Assembly (NCBI GenBank): GCA_029237695.1
Contig: CM055265.1
Span: 108,736,773 to 108,800,772, forward strand
Direction of reading: 5' to 3'
DNA: 64,000 nt
Origin: Conchocele bisecta
Taxonomy: Eukaryota; Mollusca; Bivalvia; Lucinida; Thyasiridae
Shown: positions 23,691 to 35,079 of the stretch, piece after piece
How the letters are laid out: each line of letters opens with the position of its first letter
How positions within the stretch are numbered: the stretch's first letter is position 1
The notes under the pieces: model-generated
The model's input: only the letters and a program-made list of their open reading frames with translations
The model's database searches: none
Told to the model about the DNA's origin: nothing
Made by a program: the position numbers and the translations under genes

Positions 23691-24412
23691 ATCCACTTTG
23701 ACCTATTTTTTAAACAATGCTTCGGCGACTACTGTAACAATGGTGATGACGCCAGTTACAGTTTGAGACTTTTACGAGTTAAACGTCAAAATTGAAAAAT
23801 GTTCTTGTCTTAGAATCCCGCTAAGTAACATCTGAGTAAATATTGATACAATACCGTGCAGATACCCATGGTAATTATGTAATATCGCGTACCGATGACG
23901 CTGTAGTCGTTTCGGTTCGGAGTTATTTCGAGAAAGCTTACACGAATGTACATGAAACGACTACAGCTACGAGAACAGCGTCAACGGTTATACTGAAATA
24001 CAGTACCAGAAAAAGTAAAAGTACTTAAAAACGCACTGCCCCCAGAGCATGACATAAGGAACGGGCATTATAACATGCGACCTTGACCTACATATTTTAC
24101 TTAGATGATTTAGCCATTATAACCATTTTGTGTGTTAAATTCTTTCCTAAGACACTATAATACATGCACCATTATTTGGCAACATTTAACTAATCTATAT
24201 TGCCTAGTTTCTTGTATAGTCGTGTGCCTGTATTTAGATATTTTTTACATTCAACCCTTCTTGAGATAATCTCGTATCAGTACTTTCAGTATATACTTTG
24301 ATCTAATGGATGTTACATACAGTAACCGTTGGAAACTGCCTTTGTTCTAATTTTAGACTACAGACGGTTGCAAAACTGTTACAACTTACAGCCAGTTGCC
24401 AAACTGCTTCCG
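23691..24412. other. unassigned
   Basis: No gene or repeat recognised. Confidence 0.5.
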
Positions 24413-24688
24413 AGTCTACAGGGGGGTCAGCGTGTAAGTGCACACACGAACGAACACGACAGGTTGGTTCGCTACCCACCCAAAGTGTATGTTGTTACCA
24501 CCCAGTTGAACCGTCTCGCCGAGACGGTTCAACTGAGTGGTAACAACATACATTTTTGATGCGAAATGAGAAAAAATGCAGAAAAATATTTACATTTTTT
24601 TTAATATTCATGAATGACAGTGGGGTCAACCTGGTTCCAACCTGTCGTGTTCGTTCGTGTGTGCGCTTACACGCTGACCCCACTGTAG
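24413..24688. mobile_element. GGGGTCAGCGTGTAAGTGC hairpin split by a second hairpin
   Basis: Left arm 24420-24467 and right arm 24640-24688 surround a CACTCATTTGAAC-family hairpin (24483-24560) and about 80 bp. Confidence 0.8.
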
Positions 24689-25164
24689 CTAAAATCAACC
24701 AATCGGAGCCAACCATGTTGGGAGACTTAGCCTTTTCTGTAATTGGGACCGATTTGTCGTTGTTCCGGAGATCCGTGACCTGTGAAAATAATCATTTAAA
24801 TGTCATTGTCTAATTTCAGCGAATGTCGCGTTCTTCATTCAAATTATCACTAATTGTTAAACATAAATACTCATTTGTTACGACGAGTAGTAAATATAGC
24901 AGCTTCAGTGATTATGTTTTGCAAAATAATCTGCTGACAGTCACATTGGGAGAATTTGGATATGTAAGAATACACCACGTCGTAAAGTAGTTTTGTCTTG
25001 ATTTGGACGGAGCTCGTCCTACATCCAGATGCTCTGGTACTTATACAAGCGCGAAAACTAACAGGTGCTCGTGATGTACTTTTCCCACCGCGATAGTCGG
25101 TGCCAGATAGTTCCAGGAGAGATCAGTATCACTCTGTTACAATGGTACCGCCAGCTGAGAAAAG
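24689..25164. other. unassigned
   Basis: No gene or repeat recognised. Confidence 0.5.
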
Positions 25165-25365
25165 GGGGATTACGTGGCCAATGTAGATCCAGTCTATGCT
25201 GTGTACTTTACATAGTTATTTAGATGCGCAGTCAGAGGTGGACCAAACTTGTTATTCAGATGCATCTCCGTGTTCAGTTGACAAAATTACGACCAGCGTA
25301 GGCCCAGATCAGACTGCGCGGATGCGCAGGCTGATCTGGGTCTATGCTGGTCGCACACGTCGTAA
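25165..25365. repeat. GATCAGACTGCGCGGATG-family repeat
   Basis: Contains CAGATCAGACTGCGCGGATG and its near-inverse CGCAGGCTGATCTGGGTC. Confidence 0.7.
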
Positions 25366-25740
25366 GGTACATTTCTCAGCAAGAATCATATTACGGGAGA
25401 ATACCAAAACAACACTGTCCTATTAGAGGTATGTGTTTTTATGCCACCTATGCGATACCAAGGGGGCATATTGCGTTGCTCTTGAGGTTCCGTACGTCCG
25501 CTCGTGTACATTTACGTCGAAAAGTCGAAACGTTTGCACGAGTTTCTCCAGTTAGAGTCCAGTATGCCACGGGGACCTATCAATGTTTTACAAACATAAT
25601 GTCTAGTTTCCAAACGTTTCAGTGTTGGTAGATCCACATTTCTGGCTGAATATATGGACCAATGTAGATCGATATCATCATGTTCAAGCCTAAGGAAACA
25701 TGTTGAACAACTGCGGCATCATCGGAGACACAACCACTTT

Positions 25741-26251
25741 TACAGGTACATGCCCACCCAGTAGGCAAACAATGTTCTTTATATCAGAGACATCATCCGA
25801 GACATTTTCTGGCAAAATAAACATTCATTCACCATTACCCCACGTATTGATTGGCATTATTATACATTTTATATCTGACGTAAATTTCCACACTGATATT
25901 AGGGGCGATAACCGTGTTTCCTTAAAAGGTTAACGGAAATTACTATTTAGTCTCTGTATTTATATTTTGATGTGCAATGATCATACTTTATAATAATCGG
26001 TCGAAAATATATTTTGTTCAGGTAACGCATGTAATTAATATAAATAATTAAAAAATACCATGTCTCATTTGCATATGAACGTAGCCTGATACCACCGCGA
26101 GTCACTATCAGTAAAATAAATATTACTGAATGATTATATCTGTATAGTGGGCACTCGTAATTTTTAGAACTGGTGGAATAGTGACACAATTATACACTTA
26201 TGTAATCCCTATAAAGAACAGTTTGTGCCTACTGAGTGGGCAGGTACCTTT
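25741..26251. mobile_element. TTAAAGGTACATGCCCAC-family element, full length
   Basis: About 510 bp from TACAGGTACATGCCCACCCA to its inverse GAGTGGGCAGGTACCTT; no coding capacity. Confidence 0.88.
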
Positions 26252-27092
26252 GAGATCATTATCTTTGGCAAGAAACAACTTATACTTATTTCTATTGTAT
26301 TATGTAATATGTTGTCACACATATATTCAAAAGACAGGATGCACTGATTCAATGCACATACATTTGTACATGTTTTTAGCTTTTGCGATTATCATTTTCC
26401 AATGCAAACTATATTTGAAGTTCAAGCATGTTATCAATGTCATACCTATTTTTTTGTACACAATATACTATATCGTAAACTAGTATACCCCGCGTCTGTA
26501 TATAACATTGCGATTGAACGGATATAAAACCCTAATCGATCAATCAAAGCCGATTAAAGGTGGTTTTCCTCTGCAATTATGACATCAGTAAATATGGTTA
26601 AAAAATACGACCTTGTTGGTGAACGGACGTAAAACCCGAATCAATCAAACTAAACTATACACCTCAGCTCAGGGTTCCTGCTCTAGAGTGGTTGCACTGT
26701 ACTCTGAACTTGCGAAGTCGATGGATAATTATAATAGTTTTCCGCGGTGAGCTGAAGTATAGCGGATAACTATTGTCTTCAATGCACGGAAGTGTAGCAC
26801 GTGCAGCGAGCAGGACTGGTTGTTGTCACGTGGTGTGCGGGCTGTACGGCGTGTATCGTCATTCTTGTGATAACAGTCACTGCATAAACAGGCAATTTTC
26901 TCATACGAATGATATGATTAGATATGTCAATGTAACGTATGTTGTTGTACATGTACATATTTGTGGGTCCCGTCCTTTCTAGAGTGGATTTGGCCTCAAC
27001 AGTTTGACTCTAGTTTTACCGCAGGGACTACTGTTGGTTGTGTACTGTCCATCTCGACATATGCGTTTGTGTTTCATTTCGCGCCAACTGGA
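26252..27092. other. unassigned
   Basis: No gene or repeat recognised in about 840 bp. Confidence 0.5.
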
Positions 27093-27380
27093 GTATACTG
27101 CCCTCCCAAGTCAAACTGCAGTATCTGTTAAACTGCAGTATCTGCACTATGATGCTATGCTGACCCTGTGCAATCATCCACCTGGGGATGATTGCACAGG
27201 GTCAGCATAGCATCATAGGGGGATGATTGCACAGGGTCAGCATAGCATCATAGTGCAGATACTGCAGTTTAACATATACTGCAGTTTGAATTGGGATGAT
27301 TGCACAGGGCCAGCATAGCATCATAGTGCAGATACTGCAGCTTAACAGATACTGCAGTTTGACTTGGGAGGGCAGTATAG
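27093..27380. mobile_element. compound palindrome with three copies of one arm
   Basis: Outer arms TATACTGCCCTCCCAAGTCA and its inverse. Inside, GATGATTGCACAGGGTCAGC appears once inverted and three times direct, alternating with a CTGCAGTATCTG block. Confidence 0.85.
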
Positions 27381-27493
27381 TTAAGACATTGCATAATAAC
27401 GCGTCTCTGATATTAGACGTTTGTATTACATGTATTTAGTGGCTGTGACATGCGAACTGGGGCTTATGGTATATGTGAACCGTCCGGCTCCTG

Positions 27494-27735
27494 GGGGTCG
27501 TTTCACTAAACCTCGTACGATTAAAATGTTCGTAAGTGCAAAATTATGATGGTTTGTAAATTGCACATTAACAATGTGTTCTTGTAACTAATTATTGGAT
27601 ATACATTTATTGAGCATAGGCTGCATATGCAGCCTATGCTCAATAAATGTAAATCCATCAATTGAAATTTACAGACTATTCTATATCTACACTTACGAAC
27701 ATTTTAGTCTTACGAAGCTTAGTGAAACGGGCCCC
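27494..27735. mobile_element. palindromic MITE, CACTAAACTTCGTACGAC family
   Basis: Full length with perfect GAGCATAGGCTGCATATGCA centre. Confidence 0.9.
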
Positions 27736-27942
27736 AGGTCGAATGGCACACTCATGTAGCCTGATACAAAACAATAGTGAGCTTGACAGGTGTTTCGTTG
27801 ATACAATGGCAAACAGTCACAGCTGCAAAATGACAAACTATCATCGGTGGGAAGACATGACAACGTGTTTAATAAACGAAAATTAAATTAAAAGATGAGT
27901 CAAATCATCCATGAAAATCAACAAGCACGGCCACACAACCGC

Positions 27943-28110
27943 CTGCGTTAATCTTGCCTCGATGTCAACGTTTCTGAACATCTATTGGCCATCGCAACTC
28001 CTCAATCCAGCAGCTTGATTGACTGAACCTGAGCTGTAGCACAGCTCAGGCTCAGCCAATCGAGATGCTTAATTTGTACCCGATGTCAATGTCAAATTAC
28101 GTTGAGTTAA
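27943..28110. mobile_element. MITE, GTTAATCTTGCC family, right end missing
   Basis: CGCCTGCGTTAATCTTGCC followed by the inner hairpin CTGAGCTGTAGCACAGCTCAG. Confidence 0.7.
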
Positions 28111-28353
28111 GTTTTTTTTGGATTTAGGTTAAAGTTTTTAAGAACACTATATCTCTGAAACCGCTTCGCCAATTCACTCGAAACTTGACATGTGTGTTTA
28201 TCATAATCCATATGTTCATTGTATGCCCAGCATATGTGGCCCCTGTGCCCAATGGCAAGCACTTTGAAATTTAGCTTAAAGTTTTTAAGATTTAAAAAAA
28301 ATCTATAGTATGTGTACATGTTAAAGCTTTTTTGCATTAAAAGTGTTTTTAGT

Positions 28354-28424
28354 ACAGTGAAACCTCTCTAAACCAGACACCCTGGGAGGTCCCCAGGGTG
28401 TCCAATTGAGATAGGTTTCACTGT
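28354..28424. mobile_element. hairpin, CTCTCTAAACCGGACACC family
   Basis: Same 70-bp structure with a few arm mismatches. Confidence 0.88.
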
Positions 28425-28589
28425 AAATTAGGCATGTGATAATTCTGAGCCATAGTTCTGTGCTATGCGATCACGTACACACATTATCAACGGAGATAAA
28501 TGAAATTCACCACAAATAAGATCACATGTGTTTTTTGGTGTCCGTTTCAGATAGGTTCCACTGTGCTATCAAATGCCTCGGCGGGCGCG

Positions 28590-28685
28590 ACATGGGGGAT
28601 ATAAACTTGGAAAAGTCGCGGGAATACTGGACGAGGCCTTCCGGCCTTCGTCCAGTATTCCCGCGACTTTTCCAAGTTTATATGC
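28590..28685. mobile_element. hairpin core, AAACTTGGAAAAGTCGCGGG family
   Basis: GATATAAACTTGGAAAAGTC and its inverse around GGCCTTCCGGCC. Longer copies: 32506-32825, 44433-44791, 47553-47965, 59464-59815, 60371-60747. Confidence 0.88.
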
Positions 28686-28826
28686 GGCCATCTAGTTATT
28701 AAACAAGACAAACATTGGCAAGATTAGCTCCGGCGGTAGTGTAATTACAGATGGCCCGTCCGCTGAGAAAATGGACCGTAGCACATTTGAGACCAATGTA
28801 GATCCTGATAATAATTGCTCATAATC

Positions 28827-29234
28827 AAGGTGCATGATCACGTGGTTACAACAACAACAACATTGGCTGAAAGTGGTGGAAATCTTGCCCACTCCAAAGT
28901 AAGTATTATTTGACATTTTCCTTAATATGAAACTGATTTTGATGAAATATGGCGCAGCAAACGCGTCTTCATGAGTTGCAGTTGGTCGTCCAGGGAGTTC
29001 GGCACAGACTTATGTCGTTTTTGCGAAGAATCGATTTCCGTGTCGGTATCTATTATTCGCAAAAACGACAGCAGAAGTCCAAATGCAGCTGAACAAGACG
29101 CGTTTGATGGCCATATTTCATCAAAATCCGTTACGTAATAAGGACAATATACAAGAATACGTACTTTGAATCGGATGGATTCTGGAAGTTTCAGTACTTG
29201 TTGTTGTTGTTAGTACCAAGTGATCATACACTTT
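28827..29234. mobile_element. 400-bp palindromic MITE, TGATCACGTGGT family
   Basis: Termini AAGGTGCATGATCACGTGGT and a diverged inverse; AACAACAACAA runs inside each end; centre GCGAAGAATCGATTTCCGTG. Copies: 46368-46772, 54344-54756. Confidence 0.85.
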
Positions 29235-29511
29235 GATAATTGAAACAGGAAAATACAAATATTGGCAAGATTAGCGAAGACTGTTATGCACCAGAAATAT
29301 ACATGTATAAATGTAACAACGTAATATGAGTTTTATTGCACTTGATCAATTATTTCAACGATTGTGTCGCTATCGTTACAATCCACGAACACAAACATGT
29401 CCAGGCTATGCAACACTCAATGCAAAAAAGAGACATAATTAGTTCCACAAAGGGGCATAATATGGACAAATGTGACTCGTGCTCACCCACCAAGAAGCGG
29501 GAAATACTATT

Positions 29512-29610
29512 AACCCTTTCAACCCTAGGTGCCAGAAAGACAACTTGTGCAAACACTGTAGATCCAGATGAGCCGGCTCGAAACGAGCCGTCTCATCAGG
29601 ACCTGCAGCA
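29512..29610. mobile_element. fragment of the TTAA-flanked MITE
   Basis: TTAACCCTTTCAACCC followed by GATGAGCCGGCTCGAAACGA; right end lost. Confidence 0.6.
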
Positions 29611-29833
29611 TTTGTCACTGTTGTTCACTTCTAAAAAATCACATTTTGTAATTAATGAAATAGTCCAAAGATTAGTATAAACTAGACATTATGTTTGTAA
29701 AACATGGGTATGCCTCATTGGCATACTTGACTGTAAAAAATGGCTAAGTGTTTCAGCGACCATGTGACGGTAAATATCAAAGTACTGAAAGAACTGAGAC
29801 TGTATCGCCAGAAACAAAGGTAGGAAAGTGTAC

Positions 29834-29899
29834 CTGCTCCACACTGATGATGGCCACATTGTCAGCCTTTATAACAATCTTGATCTGGTATGGGGTGCC
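29834..29899 (-). CDS. orphan exon-like segment, unknown product
   Basis: A 66-nt segment flanked by acceptor TGTGTTTTAG and donor GAGCAG/GTACAC has a single open frame, GTPYQIKIVIK then ADNVAIISVEQ, which looks like amphipathic beta strands. It enters and leaves in phase 0, so it does not join directly to the segment at 30156-30285, which leaves in phase 2. Either an exon is missing or one of the two is not real. Product unknown. Confidence 0.35.
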
Positions 29900-29944
29900 C
29901 TAAAACACACGAGATCACTTGGCTCATACCGTATTAACCCTTAC

Positions 29945-30140
29945 TACGCTGAATTAAATGTTCTCGTCTGCTGGAAATGTTTTATTTAAATATTTATCGA
30001 CAAAAACCTGGTTTTGACAGCACATGAGAATCGTCTCCAGTGGAGACGATTCTCATGTGCTGTCAAAACCAGTTTTTTGTTAAGAATTAAAGCAAAAATG
30101 AAAAACAGCAGACGGCAATTTTCGTCAACAGCGTAGGAAG
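29945..30140. mobile_element. hairpin MITE, TTGACAGCAC family, best copy
   Basis: Perfect arms GTTTTGACAGCACATGAGAA around CGTCTCCAGTGGAGACG, flanked by inverted CGTCTGCTG/CAGCAGACG. It sits between the two orphan exon-like segments. Confidence 0.88.
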
Positions 30141-30155
30141 GGTTAAGGGACATAC

Positions 30156-30285
30156 CTTGATCCAACTCTCAGATACACTTCACGAATACCGGATGGCCAG
30201 ACAGGTACAAAATAGGGAACCGTAAAGGATGCACCCCATCGTAAATTCTTCACATCGCTCCCAACCAAAGCAATTTGAGGTTTGT
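30156..30285 (-). CDS. orphan exon-like segment, unknown product
   Basis: One frame is open and protein-like: YYKPQIALVGSDVKN, then RWGASFTVPYF, then VWPSGIREVYLRVGS, ending at a strong donor AAG/GTATGT in phase 2. The alternating hydrophobic pattern suggests beta strands. The acceptor is unclear and the upper boundary approximate. I do not recognise the family. It lies downstream of the mGluR gene on the same strand. It could be a fragment of an unseen gene or a dead exon. Confidence 0.35.
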
Positions 30286-30407
30286 AATAAAGGAATGACC
30301 TTTACATGAGCCGCGGGTCACCATTTTAACACATCTGAAAGAGCAGCAGTGGTCGATCAATTATGTAAAGTTTTGTTCAGATCGGGTTGTCAGTTCATGA
30401 GAAAATG

Positions 30408-30917
30408 TTTAAAGGTACATGCCTACTCAGTAGGCACAACATGTTCTTTATATCAGAGACCTCATTTGTCACATTTTCTGGCAAAATAAACATTCATTCA
30501 CCATTACCCCACGTATTTATTGGCATTATTATACATTTTATATCAGCCGTAAATTTCCACACTGATATCAGGGGCGATAACCGTCTTTCCTTAAAATGTT
30601 AAAGGACATTACTATTTATTGTCTGTATTTATTTTTGATGTGCAATGATCATACATTATAATCTGTCTTAAATATTATGTTTTCAGGTAACGCATTTAAT
30701 TAGTATAAATAATAAAAAATATCATGCCTCATTTACATATGCAAATAGCATGACACCACCGCGAGTCACTATCAGTAAAATAAACATTACTAAATGATTA
30801 TATCTGTATAGAGGGCAATGGTAATTTTTACAACTGGTGCAATAGTGACACAATTATACACTTATTTAATTCCTATAAAGAACAGTTGGTGCCTACTAAG
30901 TGGGCATGTACCTTTAA
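30408..30917. mobile_element. TTAAAGGTACATGCCCAC-family element, full length
   Basis: Both termini present; 510 bp. Confidence 0.9.
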
Positions 30918-31204
30918 CTTTATGATTTGTTGTAGGGTTGAAAGGGATTATGCGCGATATGAACAATGAACAATGAACAACATTTTGCTGGAATATTCCA
31001 ATGAAATTACAACTACAACCAATTAACATGCATTTATACATTCGTTGAAAACATGACGATGAAATAGATCTACCACATGGAATGAATGAAAATGAGATAC
31101 ATGTATTACCATGATACACATGTTATGTCATCATGCCTCTATCCATACACGTGCCCAAAATACATATAATGACGTCATGTATGATTTTCTTTCCTGTAGT
31201 AAAA

Positions 31205-32025
31205 CCTCGGAAATAGAGAATAGTGGGTTAGTGCCGTGAATGGGAAACAATATCTGGCAAAGCTTATGGAAACGGGATGGGCGAGGCTCTGCCGAGCACA
31301 TCCCGTTTCTGTGCCGCGCCCGATATTTTTTCCATTCACGGCACTAACCTACTATTCTATTTATCCCGTCAACACATACAAATGGCTTTAAAATGCAAAA
31401 ATAATAACCCCAGCAACCGCACATATTCATACGCAGTGATTAAGTCGTATTGACAGGATATCCAAAATGTTTCACGGCACCGTGTTTCACGGCACATAGA
31501 CGGGATAATACATGTTCCTCTGACTCTGTCATTTTAATAGGCATCGCATCCTCTGAAATTCCATTGGTTATCGGTAATTATCCCGTCAACACAGTGCGTA
31601 TGTGCCGTGAAACACGGTGCCGTGAAACATTTTTGATATCCAGTCAATACAATTTTTGCATTTTACAGCCATTTGTAGGTGTTGACGGGATAAATGGAAT
31701 AGTAGGTTATTGCCGTGAATGGGAAAAAATATCTGGCGCGGCACGGAAACGGGATGTGCTCGGCAGAGCCTCGCCCATCCCGTTTCCTGAGCCTTGCCAG
31801 ATATGTTTTCCGATTCACGGCACTAACCTACTATTCTCTATCTATTTTCCTTATTTCTGAACCAAAGTATATGTTGTGACCACTCATTTGAACCGTCTCG
31901 GCGAGACGGTTCAAATGAGTGGTCACAACATATACTTCTGATGAGAAATAAAGAAATTCTTGAGCCTTGCCGGATATTTTTTCCCATTCACGGCACTAAC
32001 CTACTATTCTCTATTTATTACGTTA
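31205..32025. mobile_element. compound foldback, CGTGAATGGGAAA family
   Basis: Three alternating inverted blocks: TTAGTGCCGTGAATGGGAAA hairpin around CGGGATGGGCGAGGCTCTGC; a middle palindrome of GTTTCACGGCAC and TATCCCGTCAACAC; then the first block again, broken by a CACTCATTTGAAC-family hairpin at 31863-31942. A single-block copy lies at 61650-61925. Confidence 0.8.
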
Positions 32026-32500
32026 ATATATTCCATGCTACCCAGTGAAGGATATATTTCCTCCTAGACGTTTGCGAGGCGTAAATGACGTCACGTTTTG
32101 ACGTCATTTCAAGCGAAGAAACAATGCATACTCTAATGTCAAAACTGTAAATTTTGAAACGTTATAAGCTGGTCGAAGAGCAAATTTACCATTTTTCGAA
32201 GAGCATGTACAATGAAATTTATGCCACTACCATTTGAAAATACCGGATTTATTTCCCTTGACATTTGTAAATCCGACAAACAATTCGATTTCCAGATTTC
32301 TCGGGAAATAAATCAGGTATTTCAAAGTTGTAGTTGAATAAACTCTATATAATATTATACTAGACGGAGTGTGTATGATCTAGAAAGGGTTTTATGTAGC
32401 AGTATTATATTACGTACTTTCGTTTCCCAGAGAAACAAATGGTACGCAAGCCGTCACTATCTTTCCATATTGACGTCTCGTGAGTTGGTAAGTTATTATA
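32026..32500. other. unassigned
   Basis: No gene or repeat recognised. Confidence 0.5.
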
Positions 32501-32505
32501 GGAAT

Positions 32506-32825
32506 GAATGGCCTTTTTGTGGAATTTATCGGGGTATAAACTTGGAAAAGTCGCGGGAATACTGGACGAAGGCCGGAAGTTTATATCCCCGATAAATTCC
32601 ACAAAAAGGCCATTCATTCCTTATAATTCCAGCATTTGAAATAAATTCATCAAGAAAATGTGTTTATTTTCCGTTTTCTTAAGAATTATTTTAAATGCGC
32701 CTTACGGTTACGGAAAGTAGTTCGGCGTGGGAGTTTACTGGGATATAAATTTTGGACAGCGACTTACTACGGGCCAATTAAATGTTAGGGAATTGTGTAA
32801 ATATTTTTGTGCTGGAATTATTGGT
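32506..32825. mobile_element. hairpin-headed element, AAACTTGGAAAAGTCGCGGG family
   Basis: GAATGAATGGCCTTTTTGTG arms plus the 200-bp body (CATTTGAAATAAATTCATCA to TTTTTGTGCTGGAATTATTG); part of the hairpin centre is deleted. Confidence 0.82.
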
Positions 32826-32950
32826 AAGTGCCGTGATTACGTTTCACCTAATCATCACTAATTTGTTTATTTATATTTATATTTTGTATATCTTTCGAGG
32901 CGCATATAAATTGTGAGTGATGTGCGTATTATAATAAAAATGTTATTTGA

Positions 32951-33030
32951 TCTGTATGTGAATATATGCAACTCGTTCCGCCGCGCAACGATCGCACGCT
33001 ACAGAACTCCTGCATATATTCACATACAAA
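32951..33030. repeat. short hairpin
   Basis: TATGTGAATATATGCA and its inverse TGCATATATTCACATA around a GC-rich loop; followed at 33042-33215 by a GATCAGACTGTGCGGATG-family repeat. Confidence 0.7.
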
Positions 33031-33484
33031 ACAAATGTGGCTGTGACTGGATAAATGGGGCTTATGGGTTTTATGCACAGTATCGATCCAGATCAGCCTG
33101 TGCATCCACACAGTCTGATGAGGATCTGCACTGCTCGCCATCCCATCAATGAAGCACCCGCCATGCTTCTGACAAGCAATATAGATCGTTATCAGGCTAC
33201 AAGAGTCACGGACACAACTAACATATAATTATCAATTTCGCAATCATCACTATTTTAATTGTTTTATCAGGTAACCTGCCCTGTATTGACCGAATACGTA
33301 TTGACTGATAACATATTGGTGTACCTGATGCAAACATCCGGGTTACAACGAAGTGAAAACTGACACTCCATTGGTCGGATGACGTCACGTAACGTTACCG
33401 AATGATGTCAGTGTAATGACGCAACGTAAACGTAAGCGGTAAACGTCAGCGTTCTGTCCATAGATAACGACGTCATATGTGGTT

Positions 33485-33655
33485 ATTTTCGAGCATAAAA
33501 CGTTACCTGATAAACAGAATACCAGGCTACTGTCTTATGATATCAAGTGTATCAGGCTCGGCTCGGAAACGGTAGGAATTCCTCGGCAAGCCTCGGAATT
33601 ACTACGAGTTTCCTATCCTTGCCTGATAAACTTGATATTAAAATACACTAGCATG
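33485..33655. repeat. imperfect hairpin downstream of the receptor stop
   Basis: TATCAAGTGTATCAGGC and its diverged inverse GCCTGATAAACTTGATA enclose CCTCGGCAAGCCTCGG. It lies within 230 bp of the mGluR stop codon, in the likely 3' untranslated region. Confidence 0.55.
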
Positions 33656-33707
33656 GTTTTCTCTGTCTTACACCCGTGTATGAATACGAGGCCATGGAAA
33701 AAGTGTT

Positions 33708-35079
33708 TCATACGTCACTACTCTCTATATAGTTCATGTCCAATTCGACGCCGCGCTCCCGTAGAAATGTCTGAAACATCAACATGCTGCTCTCCTCATC
33801 CTCCACCGCACTCCGATACCGCTCCGTCATATCATCCGTGCTCTTACTCACAAATGACTGCACAGAGCTGTCCTTAGTTGAGCAAACGCTGCAACGATTC
33901 AAGGCGTTCGGGTGCCGATGGTTAGCATCTTTGTATGGATTGTGTGATGAGAATGAGGATGCGGGAGACGATAATCGACGTCTCGGGACAACGTCGCCGT
34001 TAGCCTGTTTTATATCTTTGATAGTCTTATCCTGAAGCACATAGTTACTTAAACTGTTGTCCGATATGTACTTGAATGTGGCGTTAATGCTATTTAATAG
34101 CGGTTTTGTCGTCCCCAACCTGTTGTCTGATATTGTGTTTATGGGACTGTGATGTGATATGATACTAGTGTTAGGTCCTTCGTTGCCTGTCTCGACTAGA
34201 AGTTGTTTACACGATTGACTGTCTTCGTGATCTGGCGTACCTGTGAATGTCACGTCGTCGTCGACATTGTCTTTGCTTATGTGGTCGCCTAGTGGATTCA
34301 GATACGTGGACATGGATTCATCGCTAGCACGGGGTAGTTGCACGTTTTCAATGCACGCAGGGTTTATTGTATGCGCCCTCAGTAAGTCGGATATGCTGTC
34401 GTAATACTCGAAGTCGTCCTCGTTTTCTATGTCGATCGACGTGGACGTAGGGCTGTTGGAGTATTTCGGGAAGAGTATTGTTGCTTTAGATTTGTCATTC
34501 TCGGGATGGGGTTCCAGCGAGATGAGGGGAGACTTCTGTCTATCATCGCGATAACCGGATTCTATTGACGTAACCGACGATCGGCGGTTCCCGTCGACTG
34601 TGTTGTACTTCACACACGTGTAGTCGTCGTCAATCGCCGGTGACCGCTGAATTCGCTTACTGCGACGTCTACGCAGGTACGGCATGCGCAGGATGCTCTT
34701 CAACAGTTCGGTGTCCGTCTGGCAGGCGCAGTCATGTCGCTCGAAGGAGACCCGTTTGGGGCGGAGGTCGTCCGAGTCGCCTATGGAGGTGATGGTACTG
34801 AGGCGGTCCTCCTCCGACACGCCCGTCGACGACGCCAGCTTCGCCCACGAGAACTGCGCCGGCCGGCTGCTCTGACCGCCCCCGCCCGCCGACACGTGGA
34901 ACGAGTTGTTGCGGTTCACTTTCGCCATCGGCTCCCGCGGTTGTCGCGGCACCGGGATAAATTTCTGCGACTTTCGTTGTTTGGTCGTCGTGCGGCTGCT
35001 TCGTATTCTCGACAGGAAACCCTTGTTGTCTTGAGCGTTCATATTTTTGTATCCCTCAAACTGTTTCCGTTCCCTTCCC
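33708..35079 (-). CDS. mGluR terminal exon: long cytoplasmic tail
   Basis: 1372-nt terminal exon after a good acceptor (TTTTCTTTTGTATCGTAG). Its first G completes the AG left by the seven-helix exon, giving Arg, so the junction reads TVR-GRERKQFEG. The 456-residue tail is hydrophilic, Ser/Thr-rich and without membrane segments. It has basic clusters (YLRRRRSKRIQR), a KRVSFERHDCACQTD stretch, and ends ESSDV. The last residues S-x-V fit a class I PDZ ligand. I see no PPxxF Homer-binding motif, which vertebrate mGluR1a and mGluR5 tails carry. Outside the membrane-proximal region I recognise no homology; the assignment rests on frame, splice signals and position. GC content is higher than in the surrounding DNA. 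Confidence 0.85.
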
